DNA of 64,000 nucleotides from Armatimonadota bacterium (GTDB lineage: Bacteria; Armatimonadota; UBA5829; DTJY01): contig JAIMAU010000011.1 of NCBI GenBank assembly GCA_023511795.1, forward strand, positions 1-64,000, in the 5' to 3' direction. The translations under genes and the position numbers were made by a program. This document shows, in pieces, positions 18,686 to 27,285 of the stretch; within the stretch, counting starts at the first letter, position 1; each line of letters opens with the position of its first letter. The notes beneath the pieces were generated by a model. That model searched no databases. It was not told the origin of the DNA and saw only the letters and a program-made list of their open reading frames with translations.

Positions 18686-19288
18686 ATGATTAAGCCGGCT
18701 GATAAAAGCAAAATGGAGATGCCCGATTCCGAGTTTGTGCGGTTAGCAAAGCAAGGAAATACCTTGGCCTTTGAAAATTTATACCGGCGCTATAACGCCA
18801 AGATTTATAATTTCTCAAGGCTAATTGTTGGACACGAAGAGGATGCTGAAGATGCAACTCAAGAAGCTTTTGTACGCGCATGGAATGCTCTTGAGCAATT
18901 ACGAGAAAGCGATTCGTTCAACGTATGGCTTCATCGTATCGCACTAAATGTTTGCAAAGATCTCCTAAAGAAACGTGCAAAAGCTTCGACAAATACAATA
19001 AAAATAACTTCGGATGATGAAAACAAAATTGAAGAAGCCCATATCGCTGGCAGGGAGCCTGACCCTTCTTCAAAGTTTGAAATTGAAGAAAAAAGGCGTG
19101 TAGTGGCAAGGGCAATTGAGGCATTAAGCCCAGAACACAGGCTTGTAGTTATAATGCACCATTTGGAAGGCATGGATATCGAGAGCATAGCCAAAATTCT
19201 TGGCACAAGGCGCGGCACTGTAATGTCGAGGCTCGCGCGAGCAAGAGAGGTCCTCCGGCGCAAGCTTGCGCCATATGTAGAACCATAG
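18686..19288 (+). CDS. ECF-family RNA polymerase sigma factor
   Basis: A 200-residue group 4 sigma factor. Region 2 contains ENLYRRYNAKIYNFSRLIVG and the -10-recognition helix DAEDATQEAFVRAWNAL. A linker rich in charged residues follows, then region 4 with LSPEHRLVVIMHHLEGM and the -35-binding helix IAKILGTRRGTVMSRLARAR. Only regions 2 and 4 are present, as usual for ECF factors. The anti-sigma gene follows 40 nt downstream, and two secreted proteins complete the operon, so the trigger is presumably in the envelope. A start at the ATG 18686 has only a weak Shine-Dalgarno; an internal ATG about 9 codons later is possible. Confidence 0.93.
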   Translation: MIKPADKSKMEMPDSEFVRLAKQGNTLAFENLYRRYNAKIYNFSRLIVGHEEDAEDATQEAFVRAWNALEQLRESDSFNVWLHRIALNVCKDLLKKRAKASTNTIKITSDDENKIEEAHIAGREPDPSSKFEIEEKRRVVARAIEALSPEHRLVVIMHHLEGMDIESIAKILGTRRGTVMSRLARAREVLRRKLAPYVEP

Positions 19289-19328
19289 AGCCAATAATAA
19301 ATATGCCATAAGCCAAAGATTCTCGACC

Positions 19329-19853
19329 ATGCAAAAAACAAAATTAAGAGCACTTATGGGAAAGACCATGAAAGAATCGCAGAATAGAGAATGCACTGAA
19401 ATAGCTTCTAAATTGGCTGATTACTCAGTTGGCGGCTGCAATGCGCGGCTTCGCCGCAAGATTGAAAACCATGTCGCTTCATGCTCAAAATGTGCACGAG
19501 AGCTCGAGTCTCTAGCCCGCACTGCAAGCCTAATACAAGAGGCTGGGCTAGAGAAAGCTCCTGATGCATGGAATGCAATCGTGGGCCGTCTCCAGCCGAA
19601 ACCTTTGCATACAAGAATTGCCAACCCGATTTGGTGGTTTGCGCGACACAAACTTCATTCGGCGGCCGCTGCAGGCGCAGTTTTGATTACCATTGGCATC
19701 TTGCTATTTACAAGTATTCAAAATATACCAGAAATCGGAGCCAACACATATTTTGCGCGTCACGCTACTATGAGCTGGAATGAACCCTTTGCAGATAAGG
19801 CCGTCCTAGGGTTGGTGAGTTGTATCGAACTAAAAAAGGAGGGATCGCTGTGA
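19329..19853 (+). CDS. Membrane anti-sigma factor with zinc-finger (zf-HC2) domain
   Basis: A 174-residue single-span protein. The N-terminal cytoplasmic part has the anti-sigma zinc motif H-x3-C-x2-C in NHVASCSKCARELE, preceded by a cysteine-containing helix (RECTEIASKLADYS). One membrane helix lies at about residues 110-130 (AAAAGAVLITIGILLFTSI) and a short outer tail follows. The true start could be ATG 19368, which puts the anti-sigma domain at the N-terminus and has a GGGAAAG before it. The stop TGA overlaps the GTG of the next gene (GTGA at 19850-19853). It should hold the ECF factor inactive until an envelope signal. Confidence 0.85.
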   Translation: MQKTKLRALMGKTMKESQNRECTEIASKLADYSVGGCNARLRRKIENHVASCSKCARELESLARTASLIQEAGLEKAPDAWNAIVGRLQPKPLHTRIANPIWWFARHKLHSAAAAGAVLITIGILLFTSIQNIPEIGANTYFARHATMSWNEPFADKAVLGLVSCIELKKEGSL

Positions 19854-20857
19854 GGAAGATTTGTGGATGGGCCCTAATCATTGCAACTTTCGTCATCCCG
19901 CAATTCGCTCTCGCAGCGATGTCTGCGCATGAAATAGTGGAAAAAACTTATTCTGCCGAGAAAAAAGCAACACTTCAAGGAATAAAGTTCGTTTCTATCC
20001 AGGTGGGCAAGGCGCCGGTGTCTTCGAAAGTCAGGGTATACCGAAGTCAAGGTCGTTCACGAATGGAATTCCTTACTGGCCCAACAGCTGGCACAATCAT
20101 TATTGAAAGCAATAACTCAATAATTACGATTTCTGCAAAGCAGAAAATGCCAGCCGCTTGTTTGCAGCATAAGACAGGAGATTACCTTGGTCAGCTTTTT
20201 AAAAATTATGTGCCAAAGCTTGTCGGCTCGCAAAGCATAGCAGGCCGTAACTGCTACATAATCAAGCTTGAGCCGAAGTTTAGCGGCAATCCTACAAGCA
20301 AGATTTGGGTAGACAAGGAAAAATACATCATCCTGAGGACCGACTGGTATGGCTTAAATGGCAAACTTTTTAGTCTCAGCCGGTACGATAGCATAGATTT
20401 TTCCGCTAGGCCGCCTGACTCTCTATTCACCGCCCCAATTAAGCCTGAAAGTTCGGCTGTCTGTAGAAGCACTATGAACATAAATGAAGTTCGCAAGGCG
20501 GTGGGATTTACGCCACTAAAACCAAAATATCTCCCAACAGGTTACATATTTGATGGGTACTACATACAAACTTCACCCTGCGGTATATCATTCGCGGCCC
20601 TAAAATACGCAAATGGCCTAAACACTATTTCGGTTTTCGAAAGCAAGTGCCCATGTGCTGGTCCGGGATGCATGGCAGACAATCGCGGACAAAAGCGCAG
20701 GTTTGGCCGTGGAGCAAGATGTGGCCCAAATGGATGCATTTTAGCTGACCGTCCACACGCAAGAATGTTTCAAACAAGGGTTGGCGACATTACAATCGCC
20801 GTTGTAGGTGACGCACCCACGTCTGAGCTTGTGAAAATTGCTGAGAGTGTCAAGTAG
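19850..20857 (+). CDS. Secreted RseB/LolA-like protein with Cys-rich insert
   Basis: About 335 residues. The start is GTG 19850, placed 6 nt after an AAAGGAGGG Shine-Dalgarno and overlapping the anti-sigma stop. A signal peptide (RKICGWALIIATFVIPQFALA) then a LolA/MucB-RseB-like half-barrel domain (AHEIVEKTYSAEKKATLQG, IWVDKEKYIILRTDWYG) follow. The C-terminal domain (about 215-335) resembles the second domain of RseB-type regulators (LPTGYIFDGYYIQT, TRVGDITIAVVGDAP). It carries an unusual cysteine cluster, CPCAGPGC and CGPNGC, that could bind metal or form disulfides. RseB proteins shield anti-sigma factors in the periplasm, so a sensing or modulating role in this operon is inferred. Confidence 0.72.
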   Translation: MRKICGWALIIATFVIPQFALAAMSAHEIVEKTYSAEKKATLQGIKFVSIQVGKAPVSSKVRVYRSQGRSRMEFLTGPTAGTIIIESNNSIITISAKQKMPAACLQHKTGDYLGQLFKNYVPKLVGSQSIAGRNCYIIKLEPKFSGNPTSKIWVDKEKYIILRTDWYGLNGKLFSLSRYDSIDFSARPPDSLFTAPIKPESSAVCRSTMNINEVRKAVGFTPLKPKYLPTGYIFDGYYIQTSPCGISFAALKYANGLNTISVFESKCPCAGPGCMADNRGQKRRFGRGARCGPNGCILADRPHARMFQTRVGDITIAVVGDAPTSELVKIAESVK

Positions 20858-20926
20858 TTTTTAGGAATGCAAAACGATTTACATCAGTCTAATAAATAGC
20901 AAAACTTCAAACCCAGGAGGATTGAA

Positions 20927-21586
20927 ATGAGAACAAGAACGTATGTTTTAGTAGCATTTCTGATAATCCTAGCGCTTGCAGCAACGCTCGCATACGCCTA
21001 TGGCCCAGGTCGCAGCGGCCCGAGAATGGCTGGTCCACCAGCAGGCTGTCCACGCATGGGGATAGGTCCTGTAGGTGGAGGCGCATGGTGGATGACAGCC
21101 CAGCCAAAAACTCCCGAGGAAAAAGCCTTCATAGACAAAGTCCGAGGATTGCATGAAGAGATTCGGACCAAACAGTTTGAGCTAGCGCGACTTCGAAACC
21201 AAAAGGGAACTGAAAAGCAAATCGCCAGCCTTGAGAATGAAATCGCCAAATTGCGCACCCAACTTCATGAGACCCTATGGAACAATCGTGAACTAGCAAT
21301 GAAGTTAGGCGCAGGACCAGGTGTAGGAGCAACCCTGCCTGGCTGTGGAATATGGTGTAAAGGCTACCCAGGAGCATGCGAACAATGCCCGTTCAAAGAT
21401 GAGTGCCCTTGTTATGGCAAGCAGGCTGGCAAACGCATCCAAGGCTATGTTTGTCCCAGAATATGCGCTCCTTGCTGCAATGGCGCTCCAGGGCAATGTG
21501 CAAACTGTCCATACAAAGATCAGTGCCCTTGTCCATATAAAGGAAAACCAGCCCCTGAAGTGCGACAAGGTCCTCCTGCAAAATAA
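20927..21586 (+). CDS. Secreted helical protein with duplicated Cys motif (possible metal or redox sensor)
   Basis: A 219-residue exported protein. A signal peptide (YVLVAFLIILALAATLAYA) is followed by a Gly/Pro-rich segment. A helical hairpin (about 65-125: EEKAFIDKVRGLHEEIRTKQ, QIASLENEIAKLRTQLHETL) is in the style of CpxP/Spy/ZraP-type periplasmic proteins, without a clear LTxxQ motif. The C-terminus holds 14 cysteines in two copies of a pattern C-x3-C-x6or10-C-x2-C-x5-C-x-C, with near-identical cores CEQCPFKDECPC and CANCPYKDQCPC. A canonical AGGAGG SD precedes the ATG. It is the last gene before a strong terminator and is likely an effector or sensor of the ECF operon. I do not recognise a named family. 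Confidence 0.65.
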   Translation: MRTRTYVLVAFLIILALAATLAYAYGPGRSGPRMAGPPAGCPRMGIGPVGGGAWWMTAQPKTPEEKAFIDKVRGLHEEIRTKQFELARLRNQKGTEKQIASLENEIAKLRTQLHETLWNNRELAMKLGAGPGVGATLPGCGIWCKGYPGACEQCPFKDECPCYGKQAGKRIQGYVCPRICAPCCNGAPGQCANCPYKDQCPCPYKGKPAPEVRQGPPAK

Positions 21587-21620
21587 CAGGACGTTTTAAG
21601 CATCAATTAAGACCTCTAAA

Positions 21621-21656
21621 TAAAGCCTATCGTCTTGCAACGATAGGCTTTATTTT
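21621..21656 (+). terminator. Rho-independent terminator of the ECF operon
   Basis: TAAAGCCTATCGT (21621-21633) pairs perfectly with ACGATAGGCTTTA (21640-21652), a 13-bp stem and 6-nt loop, followed by TTTT. It lies 34 nt after the last stop. Confidence 0.92.
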
Positions 21657-21732
21657 AATGCAAACCTGCAACTTCGAAATATTACTTACTTCCTTTGGAG
21701 GAAAAAAGGTCGTCATCTAGAATTAAGAAGGT

Positions 21733-22902
21733 ATGAAAGAGCTAACAAGACTCTTATTGCTAATCCTTGCTGTTAGTTTCTACCCGCCCCACCCGGTTGC
21801 GAAAGGAGAAGCTATTCGCATGAGAAAGGTGAAAGACCTTATCATCTATCGAGATGACATGTATTATTGTGCATTTCCTTCGTTAGTAGTCCGAAAGAAC
21901 GGTGAAATTTTATGTACGTTTCGGCGGGCGCCAAACCGGAAGCTTTTGTGGGGCGGCAAGTATAGCCATACCGACCCCAATAGCTACCTTGTTCTAGTTC
22001 GGTCGAAAGATGGCGGTGAAACATGGACCAAAGAGCCCGAGCTTATCTACGCTCACCCACTAGGAGGTTCTCAGGATCCTTGCATGATACAGCTTAAGGA
22101 TGGATCAATTGTTTGCTCAAGTTATGCTTGGGCGTTATTGCCACCCGAGGGCGTTGAAAAACATCAAAAGACTTTAAGTCATCCGCCATTTGGATTCCTG
22201 GGGGGTTATATCATGCGCTCGGACGACGGCGGCAAAACTTGGAAAGGCCCGTTTATACCGCCACCAGTTCCAGAAGACAAAACGCTAGACGTGCTAGGTA
22301 AGCCCTGCCCCGCTTACAATCGAGGCGCTATGATTCAGCGTAATGACGGAAAGCTGTACTGGGCCGTTGCTGCAAACGAAGGAAAACGCGACCGACTAAC
22401 GTCTGTCCATCTTATGACTTCGTCGGACCGCGGCGAGACATGGGAATACGTTTGCCCAATTGCTAAGGACAGCAAGATTACACTCAATGAATCATCGCTG
22501 GTTGAAACAGCAAAAGGTGACATAGTTTGCTTTATACGAACGGCAAACTTTAATGATCATCTGGTAATCTCGCGTTCGACAGACGGCGGCAAGAGTTTCA
22601 AATGGGAAGATGGCAAAATCATTGGCCATCCATATCATGCAATACGATTAAAGGATGGGCGTGTGTTTTTAGTCTATGGCTATCGACATGAGCCATATGG
22701 GGTACGCGCGAGACTGCTGAATCCCGACTGCACCAATGTTGCCGAGGCACCGGAACTCGTTATCCGCGATGACGGAGGCAATGGGGATCTTGGGTACCCA
22801 TGGGCGGCGCTACTTCCAGACGGGCGAATTCTCGTCGCATACTATTTCAACCAATCAGACGGCCCCAGGTTTATTGCAGGAAGCATAATTGAAATAAATT
22901 AA
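21733..22902 (+). CDS. Secreted sialidase/BNR-repeat family protein
   Basis: A 389-residue beta-propeller protein of the sialidase superfamily. A signal peptide (ELTRLLLLILAVSFYPPHP) is followed by Asp-box repeats S-x-D-x-G-x-T-W: RSKDGGETW, RSDDGGKTW, SSDRGETW and RSTDGGKSF. An N-terminal arginine in FRRAPNR and the glutamate in ITLNESSLVETAKG would fit the sialidase active-site arrangement. Typical bacterial exo-sialidases also need an Arg triad and Tyr/Glu pair, which I cannot fully assign. It may cleave sialic-acid-like or other terminal sugars, or act on a different glycan. It has its own transcription unit after a terminator. Confidence 0.8.
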   Translation: MKELTRLLLLILAVSFYPPHPVAKGEAIRMRKVKDLIIYRDDMYYCAFPSLVVRKNGEILCTFRRAPNRKLLWGGKYSHTDPNSYLVLVRSKDGGETWTKEPELIYAHPLGGSQDPCMIQLKDGSIVCSSYAWALLPPEGVEKHQKTLSHPPFGFLGGYIMRSDDGGKTWKGPFIPPPVPEDKTLDVLGKPCPAYNRGAMIQRNDGKLYWAVAANEGKRDRLTSVHLMTSSDRGETWEYVCPIAKDSKITLNESSLVETAKGDIVCFIRTANFNDHLVISRSTDGGKSFKWEDGKIIGHPYHAIRLKDGRVFLVYGYRHEPYGVRARLLNPDCTNVAEAPELVIRDDGGNGDLGYPWAALLPDGRILVAYYFNQSDGPRFIAGSIIEIN

Positions 22903-22970
22903 CCCCGAATTCAAGCTAAGCCAAACGCTAAGAGTCTCAATTACCTAAATATCCAACCCACAGCTAGCAT

Positions 22971-24947
22971 TCATGGTTCGGGCATCTTTGCAGATAACAT
23001 CCTCAGGAAGTTTTCTGGCAAGTTGACACCAAGCTTTTGGAGCTCATGAACCTGCTTCCAAACCGCAGCATATTGGCATTTTACGAATAGCACACCCACA
23101 AGCCGCCTGCGAGCTTCGATGTCGTCTGGTTTTTCTTTAATTGCCAGCTCTAGCTCCCGGATGGCATCATCGAACTTCCCCAACTTTGCAAAGGCAATTC
23201 CTAGATTGTAGTGCAAATTTGGTAGGTGGGGGTCAATTCGCATAGCTTTTAGGTAGTGTGCTATTCCCTCTTCCACTCGGCTCTGACTAACCAAAAGGAC
23301 ACCAAGATTTGTGAGTGCCTCGGCGAAATCCGGTTCAATGCGAATTGCCTCTCTATAATTTGCTATGGCCTCATCGGTTCTCCCCAAATCGGCAAGCACA
23401 TCGGCCAAGATGCAGTGAACTTTCGCATCGTTCGGCCTAAGCCTAAGACACTCATAGTAATGAGCAACAGCCTCGTCAGTCCTCCCATCCTTCACAAGCG
23501 AATCGGCAAGAGCTTGATGTGCATCTGCATCCATAGGCCTAAGCTTAAGCGCAACTTCGTAATGAGGAATTGCCTCGGCATGACGCTCTTTCTCGGCAAG
23601 GGCCAACGCAAGATTAAAGTGCGCTATGAAGTTGTCCTTTGTAACTGCCACTGTACGGCCAAATAGCGTTACAGGATTTCTCCAGTAACCAACTTGGACC
23701 CAGGAAGCAATTATAAATGCGATTAGAGCAGCAATACCAACAAAAGGCAAAACAGAAGAAAGGAATAAAAATCGGAGAGGAGCTTTTTCTTCCCCAAGCT
23801 CACACCTTCCAATTTTTGCCTTTGAACAACCAGCCACATCTGGTATTCCCCAAGCAATCAATATAAAGATACCAATAAGCGGAATGTACGTATACCTATC
23901 TGCCATCGCCTGTGAGCCAACTTGGACAAGACCAATGACGGGTACAAGCGTGCCAAGGTACCAAAGCCATCCCACGCCGAGGTAAGGATATTTTCGCATA
24001 GCTCGCAGGATAATCACAGTCAAGCAGAAAAGCACAAATGCTGAAATAATTACCTCCCAAGTAGGTAACGAATCCTCAGAATGTGGATAGAACACAGCTA
24101 GTCTCTGTGGCCAAATGGCTTTAAGGATATAGCTGACGTAGGAGACTAGTGCATTTGCCAACCTCACATTAAGAGGCAGGCTGTTCATCACGCGAGTAGT
24201 TCCACCTGCTTCTTGGGCAAGGTAAGTTATAAAACATGAAATTGCAGATAAGCAAAAAAGAGGGATTTTCTCCAATACGAGACTTTTAATCCCGCCTCTT
24301 GACATAATAATTGACGGAAAATTAGCGAATTTCCACCTATTTAGGGGCCAGTAATCTAAGAGGAGTAACACAAAAGGAAGGGTAACAATCATAGGCTTAG
24401 CCATAAGGCCAATAGCAAAGAATATGAATATCGGGATGTAGGTCTTAATTCCAGGACGCAGAGCATATCGAACATACGCCAAAATCGCCAGCATCCCGAA
24501 AAGGGCGCTTAATACATCCTTGCGCTCCGAAACCCATGCCACCGACTCTACATGGAGCGGATGAACTCCAAACAGAGCAGCTACGAAGCCGCTTTTCCAA
24601 ACCGAGCCAGTCAACCTAAGAAGCAGGCCAAACAACAATATTGTGTTTATGGTATGAAACAACAAATTCTGAATATGGTGTCTGCCAGCATCAAGCCCAA
24701 AGAGTTGGCAGTCAAGCATATGGCTCATCCATGTTATGGGATGCCAGTTTGCCGCATAAAAAGCCGTGAAGCACCACTTGACTGCACCAGCGCTGAGTCC
24801 TCTATGCAGATGCACATTAGTTTGGATATACTGCGCATCATCAAAAAGAAACTCATATCCTAAGATGCGCCAATAAACAGCAACTACAACAAACACTAGG
24901 AGAACTGCAACAATATAGGCTTGATAATTGCCCTTCAATCTACGCAT
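22971..24947 (-). CDS. TMTC/DUF1736-like GT-C membrane protein with TPR repeats (array member 8)
   Basis: 658 residues from ATG 24947; an upstream in-frame start at 25091 would run through the preceding gene's coding end and is rejected. The first about 430 residues are roughly 11 membrane helices with TMTC-family marks: an Asp pair in the first outer loop (YEFLFDDAQYIQTN), ANWHPITWMSHMLD, HPLHVESVAWVSERKDVLS, GLMAKPMIVTLPFVLLLLDY and MADRYTYIPLIGI. The C-terminal about 200 residues are six TPR repeats plus the array-typical cap LRMLSAKMPEP. TMTC proteins in animals are O-mannosyltransferases; a polyprenyl-phosphate-sugar-dependent transferase is inferred here. It is the last gene of an eight-member tandem array. 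Confidence 0.8.
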   Translation of the reverse strand: MRRLKGNYQAYIVAVLLVFVVVAVYWRILGYEFLFDDAQYIQTNVHLHRGLSAGAVKWCFTAFYAANWHPITWMSHMLDCQLFGLDAGRHHIQNLLFHTINTILLFGLLLRLTGSVWKSGFVAALFGVHPLHVESVAWVSERKDVLSALFGMLAILAYVRYALRPGIKTYIPIFIFFAIGLMAKPMIVTLPFVLLLLDYWPLNRWKFANFPSIIMSRGGIKSLVLEKIPLFCLSAISCFITYLAQEAGGTTRVMNSLPLNVRLANALVSYVSYILKAIWPQRLAVFYPHSEDSLPTWEVIISAFVLFCLTVIILRAMRKYPYLGVGWLWYLGTLVPVIGLVQVGSQAMADRYTYIPLIGIFILIAWGIPDVAGCSKAKIGRCELGEEKAPLRFLFLSSVLPFVGIAALIAFIIASWVQVGYWRNPVTLFGRTVAVTKDNFIAHFNLALALAEKERHAEAIPHYEVALKLRPMDADAHQALADSLVKDGRTDEAVAHYYECLRLRPNDAKVHCILADVLADLGRTDEAIANYREAIRIEPDFAEALTNLGVLLVSQSRVEEGIAHYLKAMRIDPHLPNLHYNLGIAFAKLGKFDDAIRELELAIKEKPDDIEARRRLVGVLFVKCQYAAVWKQVHELQKLGVNLPENFLRMLSAKMPEP

Positions 24948-24991
24948 TTCGGAAGTAATTTGCCAGTCAATTGTATAGTTTTTTAATGTCT

Positions 24992-26794
24992 TTATTGTAC
25001 ACCAGGCTCGGGCATTTTGGCAGACAGCACTTTGAGTAAACTTTGGGACGGCCGTCCACCATTTTGGCGGCACAGAGCGATTTCCCTCCATGCTTCTGCA
25101 TAGTTTCCATTAAGATAAAGTACTTCGGCAAGGTTTTCATGAATGTCTGGAAGATGCGGATTAATCCTAATAGCTTTCCTAAAGCAATTGATAGCGTCGG
25201 CATACATTCCTTTTTGAGCAAGCGCCACGGCAAGGTTGTTCTGAAGCATTGGATCACTAGGCCGAACCCGCACAGCGGCCTCGTATTCCCTCAAAGCTTC
25301 TTCCACCTTCCTTTGCTTAAGGAAGATATTTCCAAGATTTACATGGGCTCGCGCCTGATTGGGCTCAACCCGCAACGACGCACGATAGAATAAGACAGCC
25401 TCGTCAAAACGTCCCTCCTCTTCAAGTGCCGCGCCAAGATTATTGTATGCGAAATAATTGCCTTTCGTCACCCTCAATGAATGCTGGAACAGCCTAACTC
25501 CATCATGCCAATAGCAAACCTGAACCCATGTGCAAACAGCAAAAACTGCCAGCGAAATAACAGATGCGGCCGGTAAAATGGTTTGCGGGCGAATTTGGCT
25601 TCTGCCATTTGCCACTGACATCAGACTATTACCACAAAAACATCCAACCAAGTTGGGCACACCCCATGCAATCACTATGAAAAGACCAATAAGCGGGACG
25701 TATGTAAACCGGTCAGCCATGGCATGAGCGCCGAACTTCACTATACCGGACACAGGTATAAGCGTGCCAGCGTACCATAACCACCCAACGGCAATGTATG
25801 GGTGCCGTCGAAAACTGAGACAAGCCAAAAGCGTTATGCATAATAGTGCCAATCCCGCACCTATCAATTGCAAAGTAGGAATTGTCGCGCCGGGATGCGG
25901 ATAAAAAACAGCCAAGTCTCTTGGCCAGAACATTTTCACAATGTAAACAACATACGACACCGTTGCGTTTGCTATTCTAACGCCAAGCGAGAATTCTGGA
26001 CGCACATCAAGCGCATCTCCCTTCTCTTGGGCAACGTATGCAATAACACTTACAACCGCTGAGAGCAGAAAAAGGGGAATTTTTTCAACCACAAGTTTTG
26101 AAGATAAAGCATTTGCCTGGGTTTGTCGGTCAGCAAAGCCTGTAGCTTTCTCTTTTGGAGGGATGTTCGAACAAAAAATCCGCCCAATTGGCCAATAATC
26201 AAGCAGAAGGAGCACAAAGGGAAGAGTCACTACCATTGGCTTCGACATCAGGCCAAAGGTAAAGAAAACAACGACGAGAGCATATCTGCTGAATTTCGGA
26301 ACTTTGCCATATTCGACGTAAGCCAATATTGAAAGTAAGAAGAAAAATGTGCTTAGAACATCCTTTCTCTCCGCAATCCACGCTACCGACTCCACATGAA
26401 GCGGGTGGATACCAAAAAGAGCAGCAACCAATGCACTTCTCCAGATTGAAAGGGTTGCGGTTTTGAGCACCAAAAGGAGCAAAATTGTATTTAGGATGTG
26501 AAATAGCAGATTAGTAAGGTGGTATCCAAGAGGGTTCAATCCCCAGATATGATAATCCAACATGTAGGAAAGCCAGACTAATGGATGCCAAAAGCATTGG
26601 TCGAAGGTCATGAAAGCCCACTTGATATTCTCGAGCGTTAATCCTGCTTTCACATGGTCATTCTGCGTCACATAGACAACATCATCGCAGTTTATAAATT
26701 TGGCGCCTAGTATTAGGGAAAATGCCACTGCTGTGAGTATTAAAAGAAAAAGTGCAATTATAAAATTAAGCCGGTGATTTGACCGCTTTCCCAT
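24992..26794 (-). CDS. TMTC/DUF1736-like GT-C membrane protein with TPR repeats (array member 7)
   Basis: 600 residues from ATG 26794, chosen because membrane helix 1 (NFIIALFLLILTAVAFSLIL) follows directly; the longer form to 26926 overlaps the upstream gene. Family marks are FINCDDVVYVTQN, CFWHPLVWLSYMLDY, HPLHVESVAWIAERKDVLS, GLMSKPMVVTLPFVLLLLDY and MADRFTYVPLIGLF. Only four or so TPR repeats are present (about 470-580), making it the shortest of the array. It ends in the shared cap with LKVLSAKMPEP. A central loop is longer than in its neighbours (PPKEKATGFADRQTQANALS). Its stop is 44 nt before the next array start. Same inferred role as its paralogues; the differing loop and repeats suggest a different acceptor or sugar. 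Confidence 0.8.
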   Translation of the reverse strand: MGKRSNHRLNFIIALFLLILTAVAFSLILGAKFINCDDVVYVTQNDHVKAGLTLENIKWAFMTFDQCFWHPLVWLSYMLDYHIWGLNPLGYHLTNLLFHILNTILLLLVLKTATLSIWRSALVAALFGIHPLHVESVAWIAERKDVLSTFFFLLSILAYVEYGKVPKFSRYALVVVFFTFGLMSKPMVVTLPFVLLLLDYWPIGRIFCSNIPPKEKATGFADRQTQANALSSKLVVEKIPLFLLSAVVSVIAYVAQEKGDALDVRPEFSLGVRIANATVSYVVYIVKMFWPRDLAVFYPHPGATIPTLQLIGAGLALLCITLLACLSFRRHPYIAVGWLWYAGTLIPVSGIVKFGAHAMADRFTYVPLIGLFIVIAWGVPNLVGCFCGNSLMSVANGRSQIRPQTILPAASVISLAVFAVCTWVQVCYWHDGVRLFQHSLRVTKGNYFAYNNLGAALEEEGRFDEAVLFYRASLRVEPNQARAHVNLGNIFLKQRKVEEALREYEAAVRVRPSDPMLQNNLAVALAQKGMYADAINCFRKAIRINPHLPDIHENLAEVLYLNGNYAEAWREIALCRQNGGRPSQSLLKVLSAKMPEPGVQ

Positions 26795-26835
26795 GAGAAA
26801 CACACGAAATGAAATGTTTTTAAAAAAAACAAAGA

Positions 26836-27285
26836 CTATTGCTTTGACATTTTGAGTGAAAGCGCTTTGAGAAAATCTGCTGGGGGTTTTAATCCATACT
26901 TTTCGCTCAGACGCGCCTCCTTCCACGCCTCGGCATACTCTCCTTTATAGTATAGCGCCACAGCCAGGTTATTGTGAGCTTCCGCTAAATCGGGCTTAAT
27001 CTCAAGAGCCTTGCGATACTCAAGTATCTCTTCATCGAGCCTTCCTTGCTCTCCAAGAAGGCTTCCGAGATTTAGATGGATAATCGCATCGCCAGGTTTG
27101 ATTCGCAGAAGCCTACGGTAAAGAACTATTGCCTCCTCAGATTCGCCTCGGTCTGCAAGGAGGTCTGCCAATTTTCGCATGGCCACTATATGATTAGGAT
27201 TGATGCGCAGAGCCTCGCGATAATGCTCAACAGCTTCGCCAAATTTACGCTGATGGGCTAAGGCTAGGGCGAGACTGACATGCAC
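26836..27285 (-). pseudogene. C-terminal TPR part of a frameshifted TMTC-like gene (array member 6)
   Basis: This reading frame encodes about four TPR repeats (AVEHYREALRINPNHIVAMR, EEAIVLYRRLLRIKPGDAII, EILEYRKALEIKPDLAEAHN) and the array cap FLKALSLKMSKQ. It has no membrane part. It continues the adjacent upstream frame exactly if one base is added near 27316-27320, giving a normal 693-residue paralogue. It is therefore not an independent gene unless an internal start is used; no clear Shine-Dalgarno precedes its first Met codon. Confidence 0.8.

Noticed and set aside
24948-25091. A longer N-terminus for array member 8 starting at 25091
   Set aside because: It runs over the coding end of the preceding gene and precedes the natural membrane helix; the segment has no resemblance to its paralogues.
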